The position numbers and the translations under genes were made by a program. Positions 50,157-60,933 of a stretch of DNA of 64,000 bases are shown in pieces; positions within the stretch are counted from its first letter, which is position 1, and every line of letters starts with the position of its first letter. The DNA is taken from positions 12,071,172 to 12,135,171 of the forward strand of contig JAEMBT020000008.1 of assembly GCA_018873245.2 (NCBI GenBank), read 5' to 3'. The notes beneath the pieces are model-generated. The model made no database searches. It was not told where the DNA came from and was given only the letters and a program-made list of their open reading frames with translations. Origin of the DNA: Archegozetes longisetosus. Taxonomy: Eukaryota > Arthropoda > Arachnida > Sarcoptiformes > Trhypochthoniidae.

Positions 50157-51447
50157 TAAAGTATGGGACATTAAAAATGCGAAAGATTTAGTTATACATA
50201 TATCTGGTAAATGATCATCTATTTTATTGAAATCAATTTCAAACTAAGCTTAAATACAAACACTATCCATAAATTAAACAATTAATAATTAATTTTTTCC
50301 CCGTTTTTAATTATACATTGTTCAATGCGTCGAGGCATACTTTGAATTAATGACTCTAAAATTTCAGAGTTAATAGAGTCCCAAATTTCTTCAATTTGAT
50401 GAATCCAGTCATCGGACTTTTTGGGATCCATCTTCTCCAGTCTGTATTTCATAATTTGCCACAAGTTCTCTATCGGGTTGAGGTCCGGTGAGCATGCTGG
50501 CCACTCCAGAACATCAACTTTGTGGGTCGCGAACCAGTCTCTGGTTGATCTCGCTACATGTGGCCTCGCGTTATCCTGCTGGAGTGTAAAACCATCAGGA
50601 TAAAGAGCCAGAGCATTACCCAAAAGATGTTCAGCTAAAGTCTCCTGATAGGCCTTAGCATTAATTGAACCTCGAGCGACTTTTAATGTTGTTGTACCCC
50701 GTTCACTGATTCCACCCCATATCATTATTGCTGGACTGGATGCAGGGATCGGTTTTTGAGGCCTAGACCTCGCCCATTCCCGAACTTTGTTTCTGAAAAG
50801 TTGAAAATAACTTTCATCGGTGAAAATTACCCGAGACCAATCACGCGACCGATTAGCCAGGCACCAGTTCACCCTTTTGTCTTTATGAGCTTGTGTAAGC
50901 ATCGGCGCGGGTGTAGAGGCAAATTTCTTGAGACCTGATCTGCTTAGATTCCGTCGAACTGTTCTTGGAGACACTTCGGGACTTCCTCTTTCTGTGGCCA
51001 CCTTTCCGAGTTCAGCTGCTGACCATTTTGGATGAGCCAGTGCCAATTGTGTAAGCCTTCGTCGATCGTTTGCTGAGTATTTTTGAGGGCGGCCCGATCC
51101 TGGCCTGCGATCTACTTCTACTCCACTTTTAAATCTTTTGATGGTTCTGTAAACTGTGGCCAGATGTACTCCCGTAAATTTTTGAAGTTTTATCGGGTCT
51201 AGGAGGCCATTAGCGTACAGAAAATAAAGTGTTCTGCGTACATCAATTTGCATTTTTGTGACACGTGTTTTAATGCTCTCGTATTGTAAATAAAGTTCAA
51301 CTTTCCCGGAAAATTATACATCGAACTAAAGGTCTTTTAAAGGGCTTTAAGACTACATAAATTATATTTCATTCGCACTCATTAGGTGGATATAAACTCT
51401 TTGTAAACTTATATAAACTTTTCGCATTTTTAATGTCCCCTACTTTA
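50157..51447 (-). mobile_element. Complete Tc1-like transposon (1.29 kb)
   Basis: Inverted repeats at both ends read TAAAGTATGGGACATTAAAA and TAAAGTAGGGGACATTAAAA, continuing AATGCGAAA, with one mismatch over about 29 bp. TA flanks both sides (50155-50156 and 51448-51449). It carries one full-length transposase gene and sits between the two lipase fragments. Confidence 0.93.
50282..51253 (-). CDS. Tc1-family transposase, open full-length frame
   Basis: DDE transposase of the Tc1 group, which cuts and pastes DNA at TA sites. 323 residues, near the usual 340. The N terminus has a paired-like helix-turn-helix region (residues about 1-60, GVHLATVYRTIKRF), followed by the GRPQK AT-hook-like segment. 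The catalytic triad is intact: FTDES, QQDNARPH, and the glutamate of SPDLNPIENLW, with 34 residues between the second aspartate and the glutamate (DD34E). There is no stop or frameshift. With near-identical TIRs, this could be a recently active copy. Confidence 0.93.
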   Translation of the reverse strand: MQIDVRRTLYFLYANGLLDPIKLQKFTGVHLATVYRTIKRFKSGVEVDRRPGSGRPQKYSANDRRRLTQLALAHPKWSAAELGKVATERGSPEVSPRTVRRNLSRSGLKKFASTPAPMLTQAHKDKRVNWCLANRSRDWSRVIFTDESYFQLFRNKVREWARSRPQKPIPASSPAIMIWGGISERGTTTLKVARGSINAKAYQETLAEHLLGNALALYPDGFTLQQDNARPHVARSTRDWFATHKVDVLEWPACSPDLNPIENLWQIMKYRLEKMDPKKSDDWIHQIEEIWDSINSEILESLIQSMPRRIEQCIIKNGEKINY

Positions 51448-52015
51448 TAATACAATGATATATTCGTAAAGAATTTTAAACTTAACTGTAATGTTATTAG
51501 TTATTTTAAAATTGTCTATTTGTCTGTTGGATACATTGACGTATTTGTTAATGGTGGCAACAATCAACCTGTTAAAAACATCAGATTACTAATGCTTTTA
51601 AAGGAGGAGTTTTTGTACATATAACATTAATCTTATTTCTATATTAATAGCAAAACTTATTTAATTTTTTGTTAAAGTTTTCAAGCTATACATGTCTTAT
51701 AACAAAAGTTTGTTTTTATAGTGAAAATATTAAGCTCTCAAGTTGTTATTGTTTCATTAGTTTTGAATGAAATTTCAAAGTTGAACTCAATTATTGATTA
51801 CTTTGTCTCATTAAAGTTCTGAAATAACAGTCGATATCAGATAAAGATTCAATTAAGAAGTTGTATCATCAAAGTATTGATTTGTCACTTCCGATTTCAC
51901 AGATTATTTCTGTCTTTCCTTAATTTTACAAACATTTATGAGTTCAAAAAAAAATTAACTCTTATCTCGTTTTTAAAAACTAAATTCGAGGCTTGAGAAT
52001 AGTCTAAACTTTATG

Positions 52016-52040
52016 AAGGATGTAAACCTCAACACATGGA
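52016..52040 (+). promoter_or_regulatory. Shared MACPF upstream motif (gene 1)
   Basis: AAGGATGTAAAC, three bases, then AACACATG, 95 bp before the start codon. A TATA-like ATATAAATT follows at about 52084. The TGTAAAC core resembles a forkhead site and CACATG fits an E-box (CANNTG). Factor identity is inference. Confidence 0.7.
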
Positions 52041-52134
52041 ATACAATATTATTTAATCAAACAATCTTCTGATAAATTTTTCATATAAATTAAAAGTTGA
52101 AGCTTAAACATATAGCTAAAAGAAAGACAGCAAA

Positions 52135-53352
52135 ATGAAGCTCTTTCTGGTAGTTTTGTCACTGTGTCCAATTATACAAACTGCTTATTCTATAGGATGT
52201 GAATTATTGCCTCCAGGACTGGACAGACTGTCTCATGGAATCGATATAACAAGTTTTGATCTTTTTCCAACTGATCTCATGCAACCTAATGGTATCGCCA
52301 GGGAGATTTTCGACTTCACTTGTGATCAAAAAAAGAAATGGCAAAGTCCATTCACAAACCAGGCGTACGACTTACCAGATCAAGTCCAATCCATCACCCT
52401 ACTCACAGATGGAGTGATGAATAACAAAGTCGACATTCAGGTCAACTTTCCAGATACTAAAAAAGTCAGATCAATGGAGTTAGGCCTAAATGATGTGAAA
52501 GGATACTTTTCTTTCTCTTCAGTTTCAAAGAAACATTTGGAACAAATGCAAGCGAAGGGCAGAATAATTACTACAGTTTCGGCTCATGCATCTGCAATAC
52601 AAGTAGAGCTCATACCATCCACTTTAGAACATGCCGGTACATATATGAAGCAATTTTATGACAATTTCCTACCAAATAACTATCTCGACAATCCGGGCAA
52701 ATATCAAGAATTTTTGTCCAATTTCGGAACACACTTTTTCCAAACTTCCCGTTTTGGAGGAGCCATTGTGGTCGAGATCGACACTGACAGAGACTTTTAT
52801 TTTAGTCACTACCAGAAGGGAAAAAATTTTGGAGAATTAGCAAATACAACATTTTTCAATCTTCTAACTGTCAGCGGTGGCTTCAAGAGTGGTAAAAAGC
52901 AGGTTGACAACACATATAATGAAAATAGTAAAATAACTGCTGTATATTTTGGTGGAATTGCCGAACTCATTAGTACTCCTAATACTGGATTCGACGCTTG
53001 GGTGAGCTCAGCTCAAAAAATGCCATGGCTTTTTGGAGGACGATTGACATCAATTATGGACTTTCTCCCTGCTGGATCCAAGAAGAATGCAGTAAATACT
53101 GCCATCGCTGTTAAGTTAGATTATGCCTATTTGGATGAGTTGTCACATTCTTTGGCACTTTTGAAGCAAAATCCTTATATAGATGTGGCTACAGCTAATA
53201 GTTATATCAACCAAGTTGTTGCTCTCAGAGTCAAGTTATACCACCACATGATAAAGTTATGCAATTGGGCACTGCTATTGAGGCCTTTGTTAATGTACAG
53301 AAAGATAAGAAAGCGCCGGCAACTGTTCCGCCGAAACCCGCATGTCAAGTAA
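52135..53352 (+). CDS. Secreted MACPF-domain protein 1, frameshifted near C terminus
   Basis: Single-exon gene for a secreted protein of the membrane attack complex/perforin (MACPF) family; members form membrane pores in immunity, attack or egg defence, though some do not lyse. A signal peptide (about residues 1-19) is followed by the family region, with FGTHFF and a following GG marking the MACPF signature (about residues 197-211), and a glycine-rich strand region. Compared with the paralogues, one base is missing near 53230. The frame then continues with an unrelated basic tail and stops at 53350-53352, while the paralogous C-terminal cysteine-rich tail survives out of frame to 53420. The MACPF core is unaffected, so a product with an altered tail may still be made. 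An AATAAA lies at 53457. It is the first of four tandem copies and the most diverged. Confidence 0.82.
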   Translation: MKLFLVVLSLCPIIQTAYSIGCELLPPGLDRLSHGIDITSFDLFPTDLMQPNGIAREIFDFTCDQKKKWQSPFTNQAYDLPDQVQSITLLTDGVMNNKVDIQVNFPDTKKVRSMELGLNDVKGYFSFSSVSKKHLEQMQAKGRIITTVSAHASAIQVELIPSTLEHAGTYMKQFYDNFLPNNYLDNPGKYQEFLSNFGTHFFQTSRFGGAIVVEIDTDRDFYFSHYQKGKNFGELANTTFFNLLTVSGGFKSGKKQVDNTYNENSKITAVYFGGIAELISTPNTGFDAWVSSAQKMPWLFGGRLTSIMDFLPAGSKKNAVNTAIAVKLDYAYLDELSHSLALLKQNPYIDVATANSYINQVVALRVKLYHHMIKLCNWALLLRPLLMYRKIRKRRQLFRRNPHVK

Positions 53353-54049
53353 CTTACGACAAAAAGCAAAAGAAAAATGTTTGTGTCAACCCAACCACCT
53401 GTATCTGTAATATTCATTAATATTAATTGATTTGTAATTCAACCCATTGATCAATTAATAAACTCAACTGAGTAAATATTAAGCTTTCAGTTCGATGAGT
53501 TTTCCAAAAATAAATTGTAGTTATTATATAATTTTGAACCATGATACCGCTTTTATTATCTATCTTTCATATTCTGGGGTCCATCTAATGTTAAAATATT
53601 GTATTTCTTTGAACAAAGAAAAAAGTTATGGAAATTTGAAAAATTAAGTTAAAGAGCATTTTAGGTAATCACAACTATTATAGACCTGATTATCTAAACA
53701 TTGAATTGGACTCCAATAAAATATTTATTCAGTTATACTGTATTTTCAATAGATTTTCGTCTATGAATGTATTACATCATAAGGACCAAATGTGTCGAAG
53801 TGTGAGTAAACGTAGAATTACCGTCGAAACTGATGCTTCAAAGCAGCGTCGTAGTCAGATTTTTGATCCCGGGGCTAAAAGTCTGAAATTAAATGCTCTG
53901 ATCTGCTGATCCAAAAACATACTGACTTGAACTGTTAATCTGTTACCAAGCCTTTCATTAATGTTTAACAATAAGCAATCAACGGTATTAATAAATACGT
54001 CTTCAAAGTTTTTGTGATATTTTTAATTTGGTGTCTTGTCGCTTGAGCT

Positions 54050-54578
54050 AGACCCACCTGCGCGAAAGCCGATTGAGAGAAAGCTACTCAAGAGAAATTT
54101 TACTTAAGCTAAAACCATTTCAGCGAAAAAACTATTTACAATAATTCTAAAACCTGTCTATATTTTCTTATTTAGAGTCATAATTAATTAGAGAATCGAG
54201 AGACTAACTCTTATTTAAATAGCAGATCTTTTTTTGAATTTTTAGATGCTATCTCACATGGAATATTTAATTAAATTACAAATTAAATCTATATTTTCCT
54301 ATTTAATTGTTTTGTATTTATGAATATTATTAGTTGATAAAAGTTTCTTATTTAAGTTATTTTTTATTACTATAAATTGTACCGAAAAATGACTTGAAAT
54401 TAAGATTGATTAGAAAGACAGTTCATAGCCTCTTTATAAAGATGATTCAGCAAAGTTGTGAATAATAAATTTCACTTAAAGAGGCTTTCGTTCAAAAGGA
54501 TTTCGCTCAAATGACTTTTCTTTTAAGTGGCTTTCGCACAAAGGGGTTTTACCTGAACGACTTTCACGCAAGTGGCAT
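54050..54578. mobile_element. Foldback element of GCGAAAGCC-type subrepeats
   Basis: The left end, with CCACCTGCGCGAAAGCCG, and the reversed right end, with CCACTTGCGTGAAAGTCG, are imperfect inverted repeats. Each arm contains several 20-25 bp units of the form GCGAAAGYCNNTTRAG. The interior is AT-rich and non-coding. The superfamily is unclear; the ends are approximate. Confidence 0.55.
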
Positions 54579-56273
54579 ATAATCATTTAATTTTAGTGCA
54601 GACCTACAATTAATATTGAAAAATCTCCGGAGAGCTGTAGCCCCTAGGCTTCCGCTGTGCTTCAAAGCATAAAATTATAAAACCTTTATAATACGTAATA
54701 AAAATACTTGGTCCGTCTGTCCAATGTTCTATAGGTCAGGATCCATAAATCACATAGACTTAACAGTGGTATTATTGGAATCAATATGATTTGTGAGTTT
54801 GAGTTGAACTATTTTGTGACCCAGGGTGATCACCGTTGGTCAAGCTGTAGTTTTTTAAAAGCGTCTCACTTAAAGACGGCCCACAAAATGGAGTCAACTC
54901 ATAATCTGGATTACAAGCCTAATAAGGATTCATTTTGAAAACTTTGTGGAATAATATCAATAAGCTATCAACAATAATATCAGTTGCATTTTATAGGCTA
55001 AGCAAATACTTAAATATTGGTTAAATATTTAATAAACTAAAAATAATGAATTTTTAAGTTTTTTCAATTTTAACAAAATTTCATTCAACTATGTCTTAAT
55101 GGGAGTGTTTTTATTTGAAAATTCAAGTTAAGAAAATTGAAATTCTAGTACATATGTTACAAAAATTAAAATTGTACTGAATTACAATTGTTTCTAAACT
55201 GAAATAATTTAATGTCTGAAGTTCCAGTATCATCTCAACTTCTGAATAGTACAGTTACTTTTTCGGTAAATAAGGCATCATACAATAGATCAGAAATCTT
55301 TCAAACTATCTTTTACACTCACTATTGGGGCAGAAATTGGAGAATTTAAAATTATTTTCTAAGGCATTAGTGACTAGTGTCATACAAGTGGGCCTGAAGT
55401 GAAAAGTTTGTAAACCACTACAATAGACCATAAATAATAAATATTCAGTACAGGTACTCAAGTGACTCCAAAAAATTATTGCAAGATAAAGGCTATACAC
55501 AAAGAAGATAATTTTCTTCAGTGTCAAACATGCGTTTCCAGTTAAGTACAATTACTCTACATTTCTCTTAAATTTGTTAAGCTTTAATCACAAAAGCACA
55601 TTTTATTTGAAAAGGGCCTGCGACAACCAGAAAAGTGTTGTGATAAGATACTCTCTACCTTTCTTTCATCAATAATATTAAAACGTTATTTATTATCAAC
55701 TAATTATTGAGCAATTGAGAAAACTTTATCTAAATTTCTTGTGAAAATGAAGCATAGTTTAGAAAAGACAACTAACTGACTTTTCGTGTTACTATCTCAA
55801 TTTTACCTAATGAAAAATATGAATATTGACAATTTATTTCGATTGTTATTCACGTAATTTTTCTTGTGACCATAGTTCTTCAAGCGATATGTATAGATAG
55901 GGTTTAGACTCCACCTAGCGATCTCAAAAAGACAGTACAATCCCCTGTTGGTTTTGAGCAAATAAAGAAATTGCCACTCAACTTCGATCAGCTTATATCC
56001 CCTCTTAGGATTGTGGTCAAATCTGAGATAAAATCCATTGTAAGATTTTGAACCTTGGCAAACTTTGTTCGAGATTGAACTTAAAAAATTTTAGCTAAAT
56101 TTTGCAGAAATCGTAGAGAATAACCAGTAATTCTTCTCAATAAAAGTAATAAAATTCATTAAAAAATATTGACATAAATAGAAATAAACAGAGTTTTAGT
56201 ACAAAAAATAATCAATTAACACATGAAACAGTCAGCTAAATAAGGGTTTGAAAGTAAGAGAATCTCCTCCCTA

Positions 56274-56298
56274 AAGGATGTAAACTTCAGCACATGTA
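56274..56298 (+). promoter_or_regulatory. Orphan copy of the MACPF upstream motif
   Basis: AAGGATGTAAAC, TTC, AGCACATG; as well conserved as the copies in front of genes. No MACPF coding sequence follows within the expected 120 bp or later before 57222. Probably the promoter of a lost family member. Confidence 0.6.
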
Positions 56299-57102
56299 CT
56301 GTATAATTTTTAAATAAAGCTATCGACTAAAAATTAAACCGTAGGATATTGGGATATTAAAACTTATCCCAAGTATTAGTTGTTTAGAGAAAAGATTATA
56401 TTTTTCTGTCATAAATTCAGCCAAAAAGCTTTACAATTGATTGAAATAATATATAATGTAATTTACTTAATCGCAAATATGGTTCAATTTTATTCAAATA
56501 TTTATACAGTAAATAGTGGGCAGAACTCGAGTAGCTCGCTCTCACCATCGGAAACGAGTATCGAGTGCATGAATTTCCTCGAAACTTGAGCGCTTGCACG
56601 AACACAGTCTGAACAGTTAAATTGATTTCATATTTCAAAACTCAAGTATTTCTATTCTAACAATACTAACTATTTAGTATTTTTGTATCATTTTCGCCGA
56701 TTAAATCACTATTTATAACATGGTCTTTCCCTGTCTGTGATGATTTAATTTTAATAAATTTTTATTGCTATGAAAAATTAACTGAACTGAAGTAAGAAAG
56801 CCATCACGCTGGAAGTCTTGTACCCCGAGTTCGAATACGAACTTAAAAAATTCGGTGATTCTAAACTCGAAAGCCGAGACTATCCATCACTATATATATT
56901 TATTGGTGACAGAATTTGAGTCTTATTTTAAGTAAAATTAGAATAAACTATGTATCAAAACTCATTTTTCAAGAAAACACTCAACAATAATAACATGAAT
57001 GGTATAATTTTAGGGATAGATAGCTCAAATGCTTTAAATTATTGGACAAATTGAACATTCATTTAAACATAATTTTAAAAGAAAAACAGACTTAATATTG
57101 AA

Positions 57103-57127
57103 AAGGATGTAAACTCAAACACATGGA
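57103..57127 (+). promoter_or_regulatory. Shared MACPF upstream motif (gene 2)
   Basis: AAGGATGTAAAC, TCA, AACACATG, 95 bp before the start codon as for gene 1. A TATAAAT lies at about 57171, about 45 bp downstream of the motif. Confidence 0.7.
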
Positions 57128-57221
57128 TTCGGGCGATAATCAGTCGAATGACGAATTGATAATAATTTAGTATAAATATGAAAATGAAATAGAATTATAT
57201 GGTTGAGTCAGATCGGGAAAG

Positions 57222-58481
57222 ATGAAGCTCTTTCTGATTGTACTGTCTTTGTATTCAATTATAAAAATATGTTATTCACTAGAATGTGTTCTGGTGCCTC
57301 CAGGAATCGACAGACTATCACATGGAATTGATATAACAAGTTTCGACTTATTTCCACCAGATCTGACTAAACCTAACGGTTTTGCCAGAACTATATTCGA
57401 CTGGACATGCGATAAAAAGAGGAAGTGGCAAAATCCATACACAAATCAGGTCTACGACTTACCCGATCAGATCGAATCAGTTACTGTTCTTCCAGGAGGA
57501 GTACAGCAGAACATAGTTGAGGTTCACAATAACTATCATGAAATTCAAAAATCACGTGCAATGTCAGTGGGTTTAGGCCTTGTAGGCGGTTTGTTTGGTT
57601 TTTCTTATTCATCTTCTAAATATATGCAAAAAATTGTCGCAGAAGAGAAAACTATTACAACTGTTACGGCTCATGTATCTGCATTAGCTGCACAGATGAT
57701 TCCTTCTTATGCAGAACACGCTGGAACTTATATGAAACAGTTTTACGACCAGTTCCTGCCCAATAATTATCTAGATAATCCTGGAAAATATCAAGAATTT
57801 TTAAACACCTTTGGTACTCATTGGTTCCAAAACGGACAGTTTGGAGGTAAAATGGTATTTGAGGTTGAAACCTCAAAATCATATGCAATGTCAACTAACT
57901 CTAAAAGTTTGGGTGTTAGCGCTTCAGCAACATTTTTCAATATACTCACACTCAGTGGGGGTAATAAAAAGGCTTTAACCAAAGTCGATATACATTACTA
58001 TCAGAACAGTGTATTCTCGGCATCTTATTATGGAGGAGTTGCCGAACTAATCAAGACCGGAGGTTTGTCTGGATTTGATGGCTGGAGTGCTTCGGTCCAC
58101 AAAAGTCCCTGGATTTTTGGTGGACAAATGAAATCAATTGTTGAGTTCTTGCCTGATGGACCCAAGAAGAATGCAGTCAATACTGCCGTTACTGTTAAGT
58201 TAGATTATGCTTATTTGGATGAATTGGTACGCAACATAAATATTTTGAAACAAAATCCTTATATTGATATGGCAGGAGCTAATAACTATATCAATCAAGT
58301 GGTTGCCCTCAGAGGTCAAGTTATACCACCACATGATAGAGTTACCCAATTAGGAGCTGCTATTGAGGCCTTCATTGACGCAAATATAGGCAAAAAAGCT
58401 CCCTGCAAGGTAGTTTATGACTCAAAACAAAAGAAAAATGTTTGTGTCAATCCAGCCACTTGCACCTGTACTATTCACTAA
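57222..58481 (+). CDS. Secreted MACPF-domain protein 2, intact
   Basis: Single-exon gene, 419 residues. A signal peptide covers about residues 1-19. The MACPF signature FGTHWF followed by FGG lies at about 199-211, and segments of alternating small residues on either side could become membrane-spanning hairpins. A compact C-terminal tail of about 25 residues has five cysteines (from CKVVYDSKQKK to CTCTIH), shared with gene 3 and not part of the MACPF core. Family members assemble rings that insert into membranes; whether this one lyses cells, and which, is unknown. A TATA box and the shared motif precede it, and AATAAA follows at 58534. The flanking DNA repeats around gene 3, so the two arose by tandem duplication of a unit of about 2.45 kb. 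No defect is seen. Confidence 0.87.
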   Translation: MKLFLIVLSLYSIIKICYSLECVLVPPGIDRLSHGIDITSFDLFPPDLTKPNGFARTIFDWTCDKKRKWQNPYTNQVYDLPDQIESVTVLPGGVQQNIVEVHNNYHEIQKSRAMSVGLGLVGGLFGFSYSSSKYMQKIVAEEKTITTVTAHVSALAAQMIPSYAEHAGTYMKQFYDQFLPNNYLDNPGKYQEFLNTFGTHWFQNGQFGGKMVFEVETSKSYAMSTNSKSLGVSASATFFNILTLSGGNKKALTKVDIHYYQNSVFSASYYGGVAELIKTGGLSGFDGWSASVHKSPWIFGGQMKSIVEFLPDGPKKNAVNTAVTVKLDYAYLDELVRNINILKQNPYIDMAGANNYINQVVALRGQVIPPHDRVTQLGAAIEAFIDANIGKKAPCKVVYDSKQKKNVCVNPATCTCTIH

Positions 58482-59555
58482 TTATTGATTGATTTGAGCA
58501 CTAAATCTTAAAAATTAATTGATAACATCATTCAATAAAAGTTGAGCTTTTAATTCTATAATTTTTGAAAACTATATAAAGATGAAAATAAAGCTGCAAA
58601 AGCTTTTGTGTAATTATTTCACTCTAGCAGCTACGCTATAATAAAAAATTTCGTAAAATTCTATAGACAATTATGTGAACAAATATATATCTAAGAAGTT
58701 GCTGGTACTTAATTTTCAAATATTGATTTAATGGATATCTTTTAGAATTATTATTGAGCAAATAGATTAACTAGTAGAGAAATCAAATTACTATTTTCAA
58801 TGAAATAACTTACATTTTAAATTCATTTAAGTTACAGTAGAATTCAATTAATTTTGATATAATTAATTTTAACGTGATAAACATAGGGGATCAAAATGCG
58901 TTTATGATAACAAGGGAGGTTGGTATGAGATACTATCATTCTTTTCGTTAATTAATGGGTTTTATCAATCTTTGAAGCTATGTTCCTATTACTTACTCAA
59001 GTATGCTTACTTAAACAAATTCAGACTTTAACGAACAATGTAGACAGCTTTTAGTGATGATCTACTTAAACATTTTTATTAAAATGTTAAAGGTGCCGAA
59101 CCTACTTAAGTAAATCAATTTACTTTGAAAGATCATTACGAATCAATTTATATCTCATTACTTATCAAGCCGTATTAAATTCATTATTTATGCTAATTTG
59201 TAGATTTTAAATTGATCTAAATATAAAGGATGTTATTTAATAGAAAAAGACTTTTTGAAAGACTTTATTGTTACTATCGGTTTATTAATATTTGTGTATA
59301 TGTACAACTGTTGATACTTTATCTGTTCTAGTATTATCATAATATATCTCGTGACTGAAAGAACGCGAAAAATTAAGCCACTTTTAAAGGATTTAATCTA
59401 AATAAATACGAATTAGACACGAAGCAGGAATGATGTAAACGATTGGAAGTGAAAAAATAGTAATGAATTAAATTTTCAGACAAATAGACGTAACCAATGA
59501 ATATTATGGACGATTTGCGCAAAAGTTCGAAAGAAAAAACAGGCTTAACCATAGA
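58482..59555. repeat. Intergenic spacer duplicated after gene 3
   Basis: 58500-59480 aligns colinearly with about 60950-61940 (for example TTGAGCAAATAGATTAA and ATTTTTATTAAAATG), with substitutions and short indels. It marks the tandem MACPF unit. No gene is recognised in it. Confidence 0.75.
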
Positions 59556-59580
59556 AAGGATGTAAACTTGAACACATGGA
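59556..59580 (+). promoter_or_regulatory. Shared MACPF upstream motif (gene 3)
   Basis: AAGGATGTAAAC, TTG, AACACATG, 88 bp before the start codon. An ATATAAAT lies about 35-40 bp downstream. Confidence 0.7.
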
Positions 59581-59667
59581 ATTTGAAGATATTAAATCGA
59601 ATGATAACTGTTTTAATATAAATGTAGAATTGAAATTCATTTATATAGTTCAACCAGATCGTGAAAA

Positions 59668-60933
59668 ATGAAGCTTCTTTTGGTTGTATTGTCATTGTGC
59701 GTTATAATAGAAAAATGTTATTCCGTTCCATGTACATCACTGGCTCCGGGAATCGACAGACTATCTCTTGGAATCGATATAACTACTTTCGATATGTTTC
59801 CAACAGATATGACTGCACAAAGTGGTTTGGCTAGAAGCATATTCGACTATACATGCAATAGACAGAGGAAATGGCAAAATCCATTCACTAACATAATCTA
59901 CGACTTACCTGATCAGATCGAGTCGGTAACTATGCTTCCGGGAGGAGTAATGTCGAACACAGTGGAGGTTATAAATGACTACCACGAAGTTCAGAAGTCG
60001 CATTCAAGAAGCTTAGGACTAGGTATAGTTGGAGGTTTATTTGGATTGTCTGGATCTACGCACAAGGCTATGATAACAATTAACCTCCAAGAAAAAACAA
60101 TGACCACTGTTTCGGCTCATGTCTCCGCGTTCGCAGCAGAGCTCATACCTTCTTGGACCGCAAATGCTGGCGCTTATGTAAAGCAATTTTACGATCAATT
60201 CCTACCTAATACTTATCAGGAAAATCCTGGTAAATATCAAGAGTTTCTGTCACTTTTTGGTACACATTACTTCCAAACTGCACATTTTGGGGGCAAAATG
60301 AGATTACAAGTTGAAACCTTAAAAACATACAATTTGAGAGGCAATGCTGCAAGCATGGCAGCCAGTGCACAGGCAACATTTTATAATACACTCACACTTA
60401 GTGGTGGTCATAAAGGACAAAAAATTGCTGTTGATAAACACTATACAGAGTCGAGTACATTCGCTGCTTACTATTACGGTGGAATTGCAGACCTAATAAA
60501 GACAGGATTGTCTGGGTTCGATAATTGGATGATGTCAGTTCACAAGAGTCCATGGCTTTTTGGTGGACAATTGAGACCTATAGTTGATCTGTTGCCTGAT
60601 GGACCCAAGAAGAATGCAATCAATACTGCTATTACTATTAAGTTAGATTATGCTTATTTGGACGAAATGGTAAACTCTATAAATGTCTTGAAGCAAAACC
60701 CTTATATAGACATGGCTGGAGCTAACAGTTTGATCACTCAAGTGGTTGCTCTCAGAGGTCAAGTTATACCACCACATGATAAAGTTGCCCAATTGGGTGC
60801 TGCTGTTGATGGTTTTGTTGGTGCAAATAAAGGCAAAACAGCTCCAAAGCCAGCCTGTAAAGTGGTTTATGATTCAAAACAAAAGAAAAACGTTTGTGTA
60901 AATCCAACCACTTGCACCTGTACTATCCATTAA
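59668..60933 (+). CDS. Secreted MACPF-domain protein 3, intact
   Basis: Single-exon gene, 421 residues, closest to gene 2. A signal peptide (about residues 1-19) is followed by the MACPF core with FGTHYF and FGG (about 199-211) and the same cysteine-rich C-terminal tail, with two extra residues before it. The tandem arrangement, shared upstream motif and shared spacer indicate common regulation with genes 1 and 2. The regions that differ most from gene 2 are the stretches flanking the signature (about residues 112-130 and 215-240), where MACPF proteins carry membrane-inserting hairpins, so targets could differ. AATAAA lies at 60986. No disabling change is seen. Confidence 0.87.
   Translation: MKLLLVVLSLCVIIEKCYSVPCTSLAPGIDRLSLGIDITTFDMFPTDMTAQSGLARSIFDYTCNRQRKWQNPFTNIIYDLPDQIESVTMLPGGVMSNTVEVINDYHEVQKSHSRSLGLGIVGGLFGLSGSTHKAMITINLQEKTMTTVSAHVSAFAAELIPSWTANAGAYVKQFYDQFLPNTYQENPGKYQEFLSLFGTHYFQTAHFGGKMRLQVETLKTYNLRGNAASMAASAQATFYNTLTLSGGHKGQKIAVDKHYTESSTFAAYYYGGIADLIKTGLSGFDNWMMSVHKSPWLFGGQLRPIVDLLPDGPKKNAINTAITIKLDYAYLDEMVNSINVLKQNPYIDMAGANSLITQVVALRGQVIPPHDKVAQLGAAVDGFVGANKGKTAPKPACKVVYDSKQKKNVCVNPTTCTCTIH

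Larger units (their letters stand above)
49935..51580 (+). pseudogene. Pancreatic-lipase-family relic, split by a Tc1 element
   Basis: After an acceptor-like TTGCTTCAG, 49935-50127 encodes HLIGLSLRAHV and ALDAAEPYLDGLPSEIKIDASDA. In active pancreatic-type lipases these positions read HxIGHSLGAH (serine nucleophile) and GLDPAxP (catalytic aspartate). The glycine after the nucleophile has become arginine. Downstream of the Tc1 insertion, 51521-51580 encodes GYIDVFVNGGNNQP, matching the family's HxDFYPNGGxxQPG. About 20 residues expected between the two pieces are missing, and no other exons are seen, so this is a dead fragment. The exon edges are approximate. Confidence 0.6.
53421..57102. other. 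Intergenic between MACPF 1 and 2
   Basis: Contains a TIR element (54050-54578) and an orphan copy of the MACPF upstream motif (56274). No gene is recognised. Short frames at 53706, 55306 and 56380 have no domain. Confidence 0.5.

Noticed and set aside
53202-53417. Minus-strand open frame over the MACPF gene 1 tail
   Set aside because: Shadow of the coding strand; the plus strand has clear family homology. The same applies to the antisense frames at 57664 and 60206.
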